Shown piece by piece: positions 23,102-32,898 of a stretch of DNA of 64,000 nucleotides. Location: the NCBI GenBank assembly GCA_025200525.1, contig CM045768.1, forward strand, positions 47,752,425-47,816,424, in the 5' to 3' direction. Position numbers and translations under genes: made by a program. This DNA comes from Camellia lanceoleosa (Eukaryota; Streptophyta; Magnoliopsida; Ericales; Theaceae). The notes under the pieces are model-generated. The model saw nothing but the letters and a program-made list of their open reading frames with translations. It was not told the origin of the DNA and did not search any database. Positions within the stretch are counted from its first letter, which is position 1. The number at the start of each line of letters is the position of its first letter.

Positions 23102-25169
23102 ATGGGGAAATACAGATTTTTGGTAGAAACCCCTGGAGGTCTAGCCGAATTCCGGAAAGACTACGTCATACCAACCAATGTAAACCTTACCCTGGCCGAG
23201 CAAGGTGTAGACCCCTGGGGTAAGGAAGGCTTCGTCCCCTTCACCCTCCAATCAATAATTGAGACCGGACTTAGATTCCCAGTCCAGCCATTGCTCTGTG
23301 AATTCCTTAGATGCACCAGACCTCTACCCAAATTTTCCACTAACACATACCGCATAATAATGGGAATAGCCGCCGAACCACCAAAAGCGGTCTTAACCTC
23401 GGTCTAGCCGAGCTATTCCATCAATACTCAATAGGATCCAAAAGCGAAGGTGTGTTATTACTTAAGGGTACGCCGGTCGAGAAAAAATCATAAAACATAC
23501 ACCGGATAAAGATGTCAACGATGATGACTTCTTTTGGGTGTCTGGGAATTTTGAGGACTTCCAAGCCCGAATCCCAGGCCGAAGAATAAATTGGAAAAAA
23601 GAGGAGCCCGGTATACAGACTTCGGTTTCCATTCCTCATTTTCTTTTAATTTGATTCTCATACTGAATCGGACTAACACTTGTCTTCTTTTGCAGATAAG
23701 GCTCATCTCATCTCCAACTACAACTATCCCAACCTTGCAGTACTCCGTGCCGCACTCAAGGTTAAAGAAAGGAGTTGGGCAAAACTTCTCGGTTTCGAGC
23801 CGACCTACTGTTACAGCGGTCGCCGAAAAGCGAGGGTGACCGACTTTCTTCTCGAGGAAGCACCGGAATCGAACCCCACCTTGCTCGAGATAAACTTAGT
23901 GCCACTCACAGCCGAACAGGAAATGGCGAAGAAAAACAGATTGAAGGCCTTGCTCACCGCCACAACCAGGGCCGAAGCACCACAAACCGGCCAAACAACT
24001 GAGGCGGTGGTGGCTCTCCCAACTCAACAGCCGTCCTCATCTCGCCGAAGCAAGCGTGCTCGGACTAGCCAAACCGAGCCACGCCTTGTTGATGAGGATG
24101 AGTTCATCCTGCCACCAAGCCCCCCACCAAGCACTCGACCGAGCCCCCAGCCGGAGCAATCAGACCAGGCTCATACCAACAAATGGGCTCCACCCTTTGT
24201 CTTCAACAACCGAGATATCCAAGAAAGCGACTCGGTCGTTGCTGAGAAGGATCACTTACTGGCCTTCAACCTGGCCAGGGGTGTTTGCCTTCCCAAAGAC
24301 ATGGAGCACCACTGCAAGCAACTCAACACCGAGCTGAAGTCCCTTCGGTCAGCTACGAAGTCCATGGTATTGGTGGCAAAGCCCTCTTTTGATCTGTTGA
24401 ATTTTTCCAACTCTCAAAGACGCTAAGAAGGAACTTACTATACTTTTGCAGGCCATTCAGAAAAACACAATAGCTCATAGGCAAGTAATGGAGCTCCGCA
24501 AAACAACAAGGCAAGCAATGAGGAAAGCCGAAACCAGGACTGCCGAGCTAGCACTGTCTAAGCAGAGGTCAGCCGAACTGGAGGCTGAGGTAGCACGTCT
24601 GACCGCACTGGTTGCCTCGGCTGATAGTGATAAATCACGGCGCGGATCGAGGTGAAAGACCAAGACTTGTGGGAGATGGTGCAACTTGAAACCAAAAGGG
24701 ACGCTAAATAGCAGAGCTGAAGAAGAAGGTTGAAGACGCATCCAAAGAAGGTTTCAAAGAAGCCGAAGCTGGCTATAACCAACAGTGTGAAGCAGCTAAA
24801 GATTTATTCTTCAAGTGTGGCTGGAGAAGTGCAGTGGAGAAGCTCGGTTGTGGACCAGAAACCGAGGCCTACAACGCTCCCGAGTACTTCATTCCGGCCT
24901 CACTGAAAGATTATGCTGACGACCTCCAAAACCAATTTCTTGGTTCATCTGATGATGACGATGAAGAGGAGGCAACGGAGACTCCGGTTGTTCAAGAGCA
25001 AGCTGATGAGCAATCAGTTCGGTTGGAGCAGACGGTTGAGGACTTAACTTCCGGATCCGTGCTTCCAATGCAGACCGAACTCCAGACTGACACTGCTATA
25101 ATCTCCGACTCCGGAGCTCGGGTTGCCATTTTTGCCGATTTGGATGCCGAGATAAAAGATCTTTTTTGA
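23102..25169 (+). pseudogene. Antisense accessory ORF of the Tat element (gypsy-type transposon protein), broken
   Basis: Opposite strand to gag-pol, between pol and the 3' LTR. The first 100 residues (VIPTNVNLTLAEQGVDPWG, IIETGLRFPVQPLLCEFLR, NTYRIIMGIA) match the pattern of the plant 'putative gypsy-type transposon' domain (PF04195-like). The frame shifts near 23400 and again near 23490. A likely intron runs from about 23611 to 23695, then 23696-24420 encodes a basic, Pro/Ser-rich linker (SSRRSKRARTSQ). After an intron ending at 24452 there is an Ala/Glu/Arg coiled coil (24453-24655) and, past another frame break, an acidic tail (SSDDDDEEEATE) ending at 25169. Role unknown in the family. 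This copy cannot make the full protein. Confidence 0.7.
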
Positions 25170-25409
25170 CTGAACTTGTACTTTCTTCTTTTTCTTTCTT
25201 TTGTCCGAACTTGTAACCGGGCTACGGCCCCTCTACTTGTACTTGCCTTTGATTTCAATGAAAAGATCTTCAACTCTTATCCCGGTTCTATATTTGTAAG
25301 CGTGCATTTGTAATGAATTTTCAATATCTGCTATTATTCAACTGTTGTTTCGGTTTGAATGCTTGCTTTCTGCCGATATACCATAATTCGGTTTAAGTTG
25401 TCTAACTTA

Positions 25410-25734
25410 CCAGCCAACCATTCTTCAGCCGATACAGCTTACTTCGACTGAAGAGTACAAAGTGTTGGTTTAATCCAGCCAACCACTCTTCAGCCGATAT
25501 AGCTTACTTCGGCTGAAGAGTACAAAGTGTTGGTTTAATCCAGCCAACCACTCTTCAGCCGATATAGCTTACTTCGGCTGAAGAGTACAAAGTGTTGGTT
25601 TAATCCAGCCAACCACTCTTCAGCCGATATAGCTTACTTCGGCCGAGGAGTACAAAGTGTTGGTTTAATCCAGCCAACCACTCTTCAGCCGATATAGCTT
25701 ATTTCGGCCGAGGAGTACAAAGTGTTGGTTTAAT
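25410..25734. repeat. 65-bp tandem repeat, five copies
   Basis: Units start CCAGCCAACC at 25410, 25475, 25540, 25605 and 25670, an exact 65-bp period, each containing CTTCAGCCGATATAGCTTA and ending GTGTTGGTTTAAT. Copies differ by only a few bases. Location between pol and the accessory ORF matches the hypervariable 3' untranslated region of Tat elements. Confidence 0.95.
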
Positions 25735-26093
25735 CCAGCCAACCTCTAAGTTGGTTTTTCCAGCCAACTTAGAATAGAGTGTTTGCTTTTTTGGACCAAA
25801 TGTTCTGCAGCCTGGATCCTTATCCTGGGCTTAAGAAGGGTGTTGGTTTAATCCAGCCAACCTCTAAGTTGGTTTTTCCGGCCAATTTAGAATAAAATGT
25901 TTGGTTTTTTCGACCAAACGTCCTGCAGCCTGGATCCTTATCCTGGGCTTAAGAAGGGTGTTGGTTTAATCCAGCCAACCTCTAAGTTGGTTTTTCCGGC
26001 CAATTTAGAATAAAGTGTTTGGTTTTTCCGTCCAACGCGTCTCAAGTACTGGATCCTTATCCTAGGCTTAGGAAGAGTTATAGTTGGTTTAAT
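25735..26093. repeat. 118-bp tandem repeat, three copies
   Basis: Units start CCAGCCAACCTCTAAG at 25735, 25853 and 25971 (periods 118, 118, then 123 to a partial next copy at 26094). Each contains CTGGATCCTTATCCT and ends in the same GTTGGTTTAAT as the 65-bp units, so both arrays share the unit junction CCAGCCAACC and probably descend from one ancestral repeat. Confidence 0.93.
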
Positions 26094-26222
26094 CCGGCCA
26101 ACTATGTTTACAATGCTACTAACTTACTAAGGCTACTTTTTACGGAAAACAAATATACTGAAAAAGAATAGACTTGTTTTATTGAAAAAGTAAAAAATTA
26201 CACATACTTAAAAAGGAAAAAG

Positions 26223-29036
26223 CTAAAAGTAAAATAACTTAAGATTGGCAGTGTTCCATGGCCTAGGAATTGCTTTGCCGTCCTCATCTTCCAAGTGGTA
26301 TGCCCCTTTGCCCGCTAATCCGACCACTTTGTAAGGACCTTCCCAGTTAGGCCCTAACTTGCCATCTCTTGGGACCAATGTGTTGCCCATAACTTTGCGA
26401 AGTACCCAATCGCCGATCTTGAATTGCCTTGGATGCACCATTTTGTTATACTTCATAGATAGTTCTTGTTGGTAGGAGGCGATGTGAACCAATGCTCTGT
26501 CTCTTCTTTCTTCCGCAAGGTCAAGTTCCAATGCTATAGCTTCGCCATTTAAGTCTGGATCAAAATTTTCGCTCCGAATTGTGGGGAGTCCGACTTCTAA
26601 TGGGATGACTGCTTCCATGCCATAGGCTAAGGAGAATGGAGTTTCTCCTGTTGACCGCCATGGTGTGGTGCGATAAGCCCATAAAACATGAGGGAGCTCT
26701 TCTGCCCACCTGCCTTTGGCTTTCTCCAACCTTTTCTTCAATCCGTCCAAAACTACATTGTTTGACGCCTCGGCTTGACCGTTTGCTTGGGGATACGCCG
26801 GTGTAGAATTGTAGAATTCTATCTTGTATTCTTCGCAAAAGCCTCTAAAAATTCTGCCGTCAAACTGAGTGCCGTTTTCTGAAATCAGTGCTTTTGGTAT
26901 GCCAAAGCGAGTAATGATGTTCTGCCAAACAAACTTCTTCACATCTTTTTCCTTGATTGACGCCAAGGCTTCTGCTTCCACCCACTTTGTGAAGTAGTCT
27001 GTTGCCGCAAGAAAGAACTTCCTGTTGCCTGGTGCTGTTGGAAGTGGACCTACTATGTCTAAGCCCCACATTGCGAAAGGCCACGGGCTAGTTAATGGTA
27101 GTAGTTCTCTGGCAGGTTGGTGTATTTGGTGCGCAAACTTCTGACACTTTTCGCATTTTTTGACATACTTCTCTGAATCTGCTTGCATGTATGGCCACCA
27201 GTATCCTTGTGAAATAGCTCGGTATGCCAATGATCTTCCTCCTTGATGGCTGCCACATACCCCCTCATGTATTTCGAACAGGAACGCTTCCACCTTGCTG
27301 GGGTGAACACACTTTAAGTAAGGTCCTGAGAACGACTTCTTGTATAATGCCAAGGATGGAGAGAGCCAAAATCGCTGCGACTTTGCTCTTATTCTGTTGG
27401 CTTCTTTCTTCTCTTCTGGGAGAGTGCCATCCTTTAGGAATAGTATGATGGGATCCATCCAAGAAGGACCTAACTCTGCACAACATACCTTTTCAGCTTT
27501 TGGGTCTTCAATGCTTGGTTTAGGCAAATAGTCGATTAATAGTGGGTGAGGAACGGAGGTGTCTGCCATTGAGGCGAAGCCTGCGAGTTCGTCTGTTCTG
27601 CTGTTTTTCTCTCTGCCGATCTGTTCTATCCTCACTACTTCAAACTTCTTTATCTCTGTTCTGACGAAGTCTTGGTACTTGGCCATCCTATCATCCTTTG
27701 CCTCATAGTCGCCAGATATTTGGTTTACCACCAGCTGCGAGTCGCTGTAAACCATTAGTTCGGTGGCCTTCATGTAGAATGCCGACTTGAGACCTACTAG
27801 AAGCGCTTCATACTCTGCTTCATTATTTGATGCTGGGAAGCCCAAGTTGATTGCCTGCTCCATTACTAGGCCGTCTGGAGAGATAAGGACTATGCCAAGT
27901 CCTGCTCCATGCCTATTGGATGCCCCATTCACGAAGAGCTTCCACATCTCTCCAACGAACAACTTCCAGCAGGTGGAGGGATCGGATGATGCCTTGGGAT
28001 CTTCCACGTTGCTGGTGGTTTCTTCAGAGTCGATGCTTGCTGTCTGCCCCTTGTTCTCTGTTTGCACCAAGTCTGTGTTTGTCGGTGAGTCCTGACTTGG
28101 TGTAGCATGGTTCACTTCTTCCTCCTTTTCTTTACTCTGGTCCGCCTTGGGGCCTGACTGAGTAACCAGTACTAGGGGTTGCGTTATTCCGACGTCAACT
28201 TCCATCCCTAGTTCGGCTGTTTCAGTCAGGTCGACTGGGCAGATGTGATGATTTCCAAGGGTGAACTCTGCGAAAAAATCAGCTAGTGCTTGAGCCTTTA
28301 TTGCGGTTTTGGGTTGGAACTTGATATCGTACTGTCCCAATTCTACTGCCCACTTCAGAATTCGCCCAGAAAAGTTCGCCCTTTCAAATAAAGCCTTGAG
28401 TGGGAAGGCTGTGAGAACAACTATGGTGTGGGCGTGAAAGTAATGCGACAATTTCCTTGAAGCCATCATCAAGGCCAATGCCAGTTTCTCCAGTGGCAAG
28501 TACCTTGTTTCGGCGCCCAGTAACGTCTTGCTGACATAGTAGATGGGCAAGTGTTGGATTCCTTCTGCGCGGACCAACACTGCACTAATTGCATGCTGCG
28601 ATACTGCCAAGTATAAGAAGAGTTCTTCTCCAGGGATTGGTGTTACAAGTAATGGTGGAGAAGACATGTATTCTTTTAGGCTTTCCAGGGCGTGGTCGCA
28701 CTCTTCGTCCCATTCAAACTTAGCCTTCAGTGCATGGAAGAATGGTCGTAGCCTGTCTGATGATCGGCTTATGAATCGATTGAGTGCAGCCGCCATGCCA
28801 GTGAGATGTTGTGCTTCCTTTACTGAGTTCGGCCTCTCCAAATCTTGAATGGCCTTGATCTGAGAAGGGTCTGCCTCTATACCTCGGTTGGTCACCAAGA
28901 AGCCTAGGAATTTGCCAGATCCTACTCCGAACGCACATTTCGACGCGTTGAGGCGTAACTTATGCTTCTTCAGGATCTCGAACATCTCATCTAGGTCCTT
29001 GAGATGGTCATTCTCATCTTTGCTTTTGACCACCAT
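26223..29036 (-). pseudogene. Tat element pol, distal part: RT end, RNase H, second RNase H, integrase
   Basis: A 937-codon open frame without its RT N-terminus. It begins at the RT catalytic segment (YIDDMVVKSK precedes in the same frame) and continues through RT thumb (LRLNASKCAFG..FLGFLV), the degenerate native RNase H (residues about 120-250), a Lys/Glu linker, and a second RNase H (about 360-490: ASNNEAEYEALL, VYSDSQLVVNQ). Integrase has an N-terminal zinc site ending CEKCQKF and the core GLDIVGPL...GQAEASN. Two expected catalytic acids are changed: the RNase H motif reads FVNGASN, not VDGASN (about residue 369), and the integrase motif reads SENGTQFD, not SDNGTQFD (about residue 719). 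WKLFV is duplicated just before the RNase H. The protein is probably inactive. Confidence 0.92.
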
Positions 29037-30547
29037 ATCGTCGATGTAACCATTCTCTGGAACGTCGCCCCTGCGTTCTTTAGGCCAAAGGGCATGACTT
29101 TGTAGCAGTAGAGTCCCCTTGGAGTGGTGAAGGATGTGACCTCTTGGTCTGGTTCATGCATGGCGATTTGGTGGTAGCCTCTGTATGCGTCCAGAAAGCT
29201 AAGTCGGTTGTGTCCTGCCGTTAAGTCCACCAATTGATCTATCCGCGGCAAGGGGAAGCTATCTTTTGGGCACGCCTTATTGACCGTTTTATAGTCGACG
29301 CAGACACGCCACTTGCCATTCTTCTTTGGCACTATGACGGTGTTGGAGATCCATCTTGGGTAGTGCACCTCTCTGATTGCCCCTGCTTCCAGCAGGTTTC
29401 TAACTTCTTCCGCCACTATTTCGGCGTGGTGGAGTGCCGATCTGCGGGTGCGTTGAATGATCGGTCTGGCGGAAGGGTGGACATTGAGTTGGTGGCAGAT
29501 GAAGTTGGGATCGATGCCTGGCATGTCGTATGGGGTCCAGGCGAACACTTCGATGTTAGAGGTCAGGAATTCCAAGACTTCCAATCTCTCAGTGCTGGAC
29601 AACGACGAGCCAAGTAAGAAGAACTTATCCGGGTTCTTCTCATCTATCCTGACTTCCACCAAGTCCTCCACTGCTTTCTGACTAGCCGCTTTGCCAACAT
29701 CCGCAAATAGTTCATTACTCTCTGGCTCTTCTACCGAATGAACATATCCTTTGGCAGCGCGGCTGCCGTTCACTGTTACAAAGCACTGCTTCGACATGAT
29801 TTGATCCCCATAAACTTCTTCTATTACTCCGGTGTCGTTGGGAAACCGCATCACCTGGTGGTAGGAGGACGCCACCGAACGCATGGCGTGCAGCCATGTT
29901 CTGCCCAAGATAATGTTGTAAGTGGAGGAGACCTTCAACACCGAGAACTCCACTTGTTTTGTCACATTTCCTGCCTTGACTGGGAGAATAATTTTGCCGA
30001 CGGGCCATTCTGGCATGGAATTGAATCCGATGAGGGGAGATACTGTAGGGGCCAAGTCTTTATCTTGCAACTTGAGTTGCTTGAAAGTTTCATAGTACAT
30101 GATTTCACACGAACTTCCTTGATCAATCAGAATCCGCTTAACGTCAAAATCCTTGACTCGGAGAGTGACGACCAAGGCATCGTTGTGAGGGCAATAAATC
30201 CTGGCCAAGTCTTTATCCAAAAAAGACATGACATTTGTGGCCTCTGTCTTCCCCTTCTTAACAACCGGTTGGGCACTTAGCACCTCCCTTAAGTGCTCAG
30301 CCTTTTTGATTGAACCTCTGAGCTCGCATACACGCTCAGGTTCAAAAACTCCATGTATTACGTTGATGACGCCTTGGGGCGGGGCGTCGATCGGCATCCC
30401 ATTGGGGTTGTTGTGGTCTGGGCTGCGCCCTCCTCTATGTATTTGTCCGGTGGCTCTTGTCACCAATTCTTCCAGATCTGCCTCAACGGCTGCAATTCTC
30501 TCACGGTGCCCTTTTTTTGTGGAAGGTGCATCTGGATCTGTCATCAT
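28991..30547 (-). pseudogene. Tat element protease and proximal RT, truncated by a frameshifting deletion
   Basis: An open frame covering the gag-pol linker, an aspartic protease (RILIDQGSSCEIMYYETFKQ; D-x-G-S-S active site) and RT fingers/palm (WRVCVDYKTVNKACPKDSFP, FLDAYRGYHQI, MPFGLKNAGATFQRMV). Right after FQRMV the sequence jumps to the YIDD box in another frame: the roughly 13-15 residues normally between them are missing and the frame shifts, at about 29043-29050. The frame then runs to a stop at 28991, overlapping the distal pol frame by 46 bp. RT therefore cannot be made as one polypeptide. Confidence 0.92.
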
Positions 30548-32071
30548 AGTCCTTTTGGGCCTCGCCTAGCTTGGCTGGCCACTTGACGAAAGGCTCGTCT
30601 CGAATCTCACTAAGTATACGGTAGATCGGTTTCTTGAATACTGTGGTTATGGCGGTGCAGACTCTTAACCATCTCTTGTCCTGGTCCTCGCCATTGTCTC
30701 GCCTGCCTCATCCATTTCGGTTTTGGCGATCTACCGCATTGACCTTTGCTGAGGTCTTCTTCTCTGGTGTTGTGGTCGCGCCAGTTTTTACTTTGGCACG
30801 AGCGCCATCCTCTTCCACCCTGATGTGCTGATGCACTCTCTCCATCAGGGCCTCCATGGTGAGGGGTGGCGTCATGGTGATAGAGTCCCTCAGTTTGTTC
30901 CCGACTGGAAGGCCTCTTTTGTATTGCGCAATGGCGAGGTTAGTTGGGCAGTTCCCAATCTGGTTGAATGTCTCCCAATAACGACTGTTGTATGACCTCA
31001 GGGTCTCCTTGTCGCCCATGTCGATGGAGAGTAACTGGTCGATCTCCACCGGGGTTTTTGTGTTTGTTCTGAACCGCGTTACAAACGCCTCTGCCAATTG
31101 CGCCCAGGAGGCTATGCTGCCCTCTGGAAGCTTCTCAAACCAAGTCAAGCCTAGGTCGCCAAGGCTTGAAGGGAATAGGATACACATCAAGGCCTCATTC
31201 CGCCGGTATACAGCCATAACCTGGCGAAAGTGGCTCAAGTATGAGTAGGGGTCCGTCTTCCCCTCATACGTTGTGAATTTGGGTTGTAGGAAGCCTGACG
31301 GAAGGGGCGCGTTCTCTATTGTTGAGACGAATGGTGAGGTCTGCAGCCTTGCCAACGCCTTGTCTGTTGGTTCGTATGCCGGACGCGGTATTGGCATTCC
31401 AACCTCGACGCTTCCATGCGTCCGAGGAGCCAACTGCTGTAAGGCAAAAACCCTGTGTGGATCACGCGCCCTGGCGTCCTCCTTCCATCGTGCCTTCTCT
31501 TCGAGCACGGATCGTAGGTCGGATGATCTGGGCAACTCTGTCTGTCTAGATCTTGTCTGGTGTGTATGTGAGGGCCAATATGTGCTTCCCTCAGTGTATG
31601 ACCTCTCGGCCTCGCCCTCTCGCACTGGAGGACGAGTCCCGAAGATCGGGATTGCGACGCTGCCCCGAGGCTTGCCGCTTGAGAGGGTGTAGAATTCCTA
31701 CTACGACCCTCTGAGTGGCGAGGGGGCATCTTGTTATTGCGCCCCTCTCCTGTCGCCACTTCTTTTCCTTTTACCTGGCGCTTTAGAGACTCCATGTCCG
31801 CCGCCATCTTACGAATCAATTCGTCTTATTGTCTGACGCGATCCTCCAAAGCTTGTGGATCAATCCTGTGCCTTTGTCTTTCTAGGCTTTGCGAACGAGA
31901 GGGGTGAGGGCTGTTATTCCGCCTTCGTCCCCTCATATCCCTCTTGGAATTCTGTCTTTGTGGCTCCAGGTTTGCCATGGGAGCGACCAAGGGTAGGCCT
32001 TCCCTCCTTGCACCCCCATCTGGGGTCTGTCCGTCGATGGCTGACTGGGGTAACTCTTCATTGTTCGCCAT
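30548..32071 (-). pseudogene. Tat element gag, interrupted
   Basis: Starts at ATG 32071 (MANNEELPQSAIDGQ). An in-frame TAA at about 31826 interrupts it, then the same frame continues (IRKMAADMESLKRQVKG) until a frameshift near 31640-31700, after which 30708-31625 encodes the retrotransposon gag core: YEGKTDPYSYLSHFRQVMAV, WFEKLPEGSIASWAQLAEAF, NSRYWETFNQ. It stops at 30708. Downstream, other frames still show the C-terminal gag phrases VFKKPIYRILSEIRDEP and a Cys/His knuckle-like RCTFHKK..ENC broken by two TGA codons. Gag should form the particle shell and bind RNA; this copy cannot be translated intact. Confidence 0.9.
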
Positions 32072-32138
32072 TGGTGTTTAAGAGAAAAAGCTTGATCAAG
32101 AGGTCGTTCTTGTCTGAGTTTCCATAGACGGCGCCAAT

Positions 32139-32893
32139 TGTACGGGAAAGAAATATACATTCTCGTATAATCCTGTTGATCAAGTCTGCGTTCCTCCGTA
32201 CGACGTCGCTTGGTCACCTGAAAACACAAAGCGAGCTGGCCGGCGGGTGTGTGCCGGAAACCTCTCCGATGCCTAAGTTAGAAAGCAAGACAAGTAAGCA
32301 AAAGCTCAATGTAATCGGGGAGCAAAAGTTGCATTACCTCTCCTTAGGTGATTTGGGTGAGCTTTTATAGGTTCCGTGTGGCACAATCCAAGTAGGACTC
32401 TTACTCCTCCATGTAGAGTCCTCCCAGGATTCATACTCTTGGAAGATAAGGCTTATCCTCCAACACCCTCCCTCACTGCTTAAACCAAGTGAGATGGTTT
32501 TCTTTATGGCCGAACTACTTCAAGACCGAAATAACATTGCCCTGCCAGACTAACAAATCTAGACCGATCTAACTGTTACCTCGGTCTTCCTTTCCTTTCT
32601 TCTACCTCGGCTTCACAAGCACGACCGAGTTATCCATAGAAGAACTAAGCCGAGCTAACCTTCAATCAAGCCTTAGAACGGAATACACACCTTGGCTCTG
32701 AACAGCGCGACCGAGCTACACCTCCTATGACGGAGACCGAACTAAACAAACTTACTTCATCCGGCGACAAAACCTTACTCTGGACCGGTCTACCATTTGA
32801 TCGTGGCCAGGCTTCTCAGCCTCTTTACTTCGGTCCATAGAACGGCCCATAACCCTAGCTCGGCCCAATTTATAAATATAAATTACCCTCTCA
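32139..32893 (-). repeat. 5' LTR of the Tat element
   Basis: 755 bp, TGTACGGGAA...CCCTCTCA, paired with 21247-21990. Immediately inside it (32110-32138) the minus strand reads TTGGCGCCGTCTATGGAAAC, the usual primer-site context of plant Ty3/gypsy elements. The target duplication ATTAC follows at 32894-32898. Confidence 0.95.
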
Positions 32894-32898
32894 ATTAC

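Larger units (their letters stand above)
21247..32893 (-). mobile_element. Tat-lineage Ty3/gypsy LTR retrotransposon, complete but inactivated
   Basis: An 11,647-bp element with gag-pol on the minus strand. LTRs at both ends begin TGTACGGGAA and end CCCTCTCA. Flanks carry the perfect 5-bp duplication ATTAC (21242-21246 and 32894-32898). Order in the direction of transcription: 5' LTR (right), primer-site region, gag, protease, RT, two RNase H domains, integrase, tandem repeats, an accessory ORF on the opposite strand, 3' LTR (left). A second RNase H before integrase, tandem-repeat 3' region and extra antisense ORF are known features of the Tat lineage (Ogre, Grande, Retand). By eye the LTRs differ at about 17 substitutions plus one small complex indel, so insertion is fairly recent, yet several genes are broken. 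Confidence 0.93.

Noticed and set aside
25410..26093. CRISPR-like or satellite array
   Set aside because: Units are directly adjacent without unique spacers, in a plant retrotransposon 3' region; this is an ordinary tandem repeat.
27787..28848. Plus-strand frames opposite pol of the Tat element
   Set aside because: Shadows of the strongly conserved minus-strand RT/RNase H; no independent motifs.
29234..30586. Plus-strand frames opposite protease/RT
   Set aside because: Shadow frames; the coding sense is fixed by the protease and RT motifs on the minus strand.
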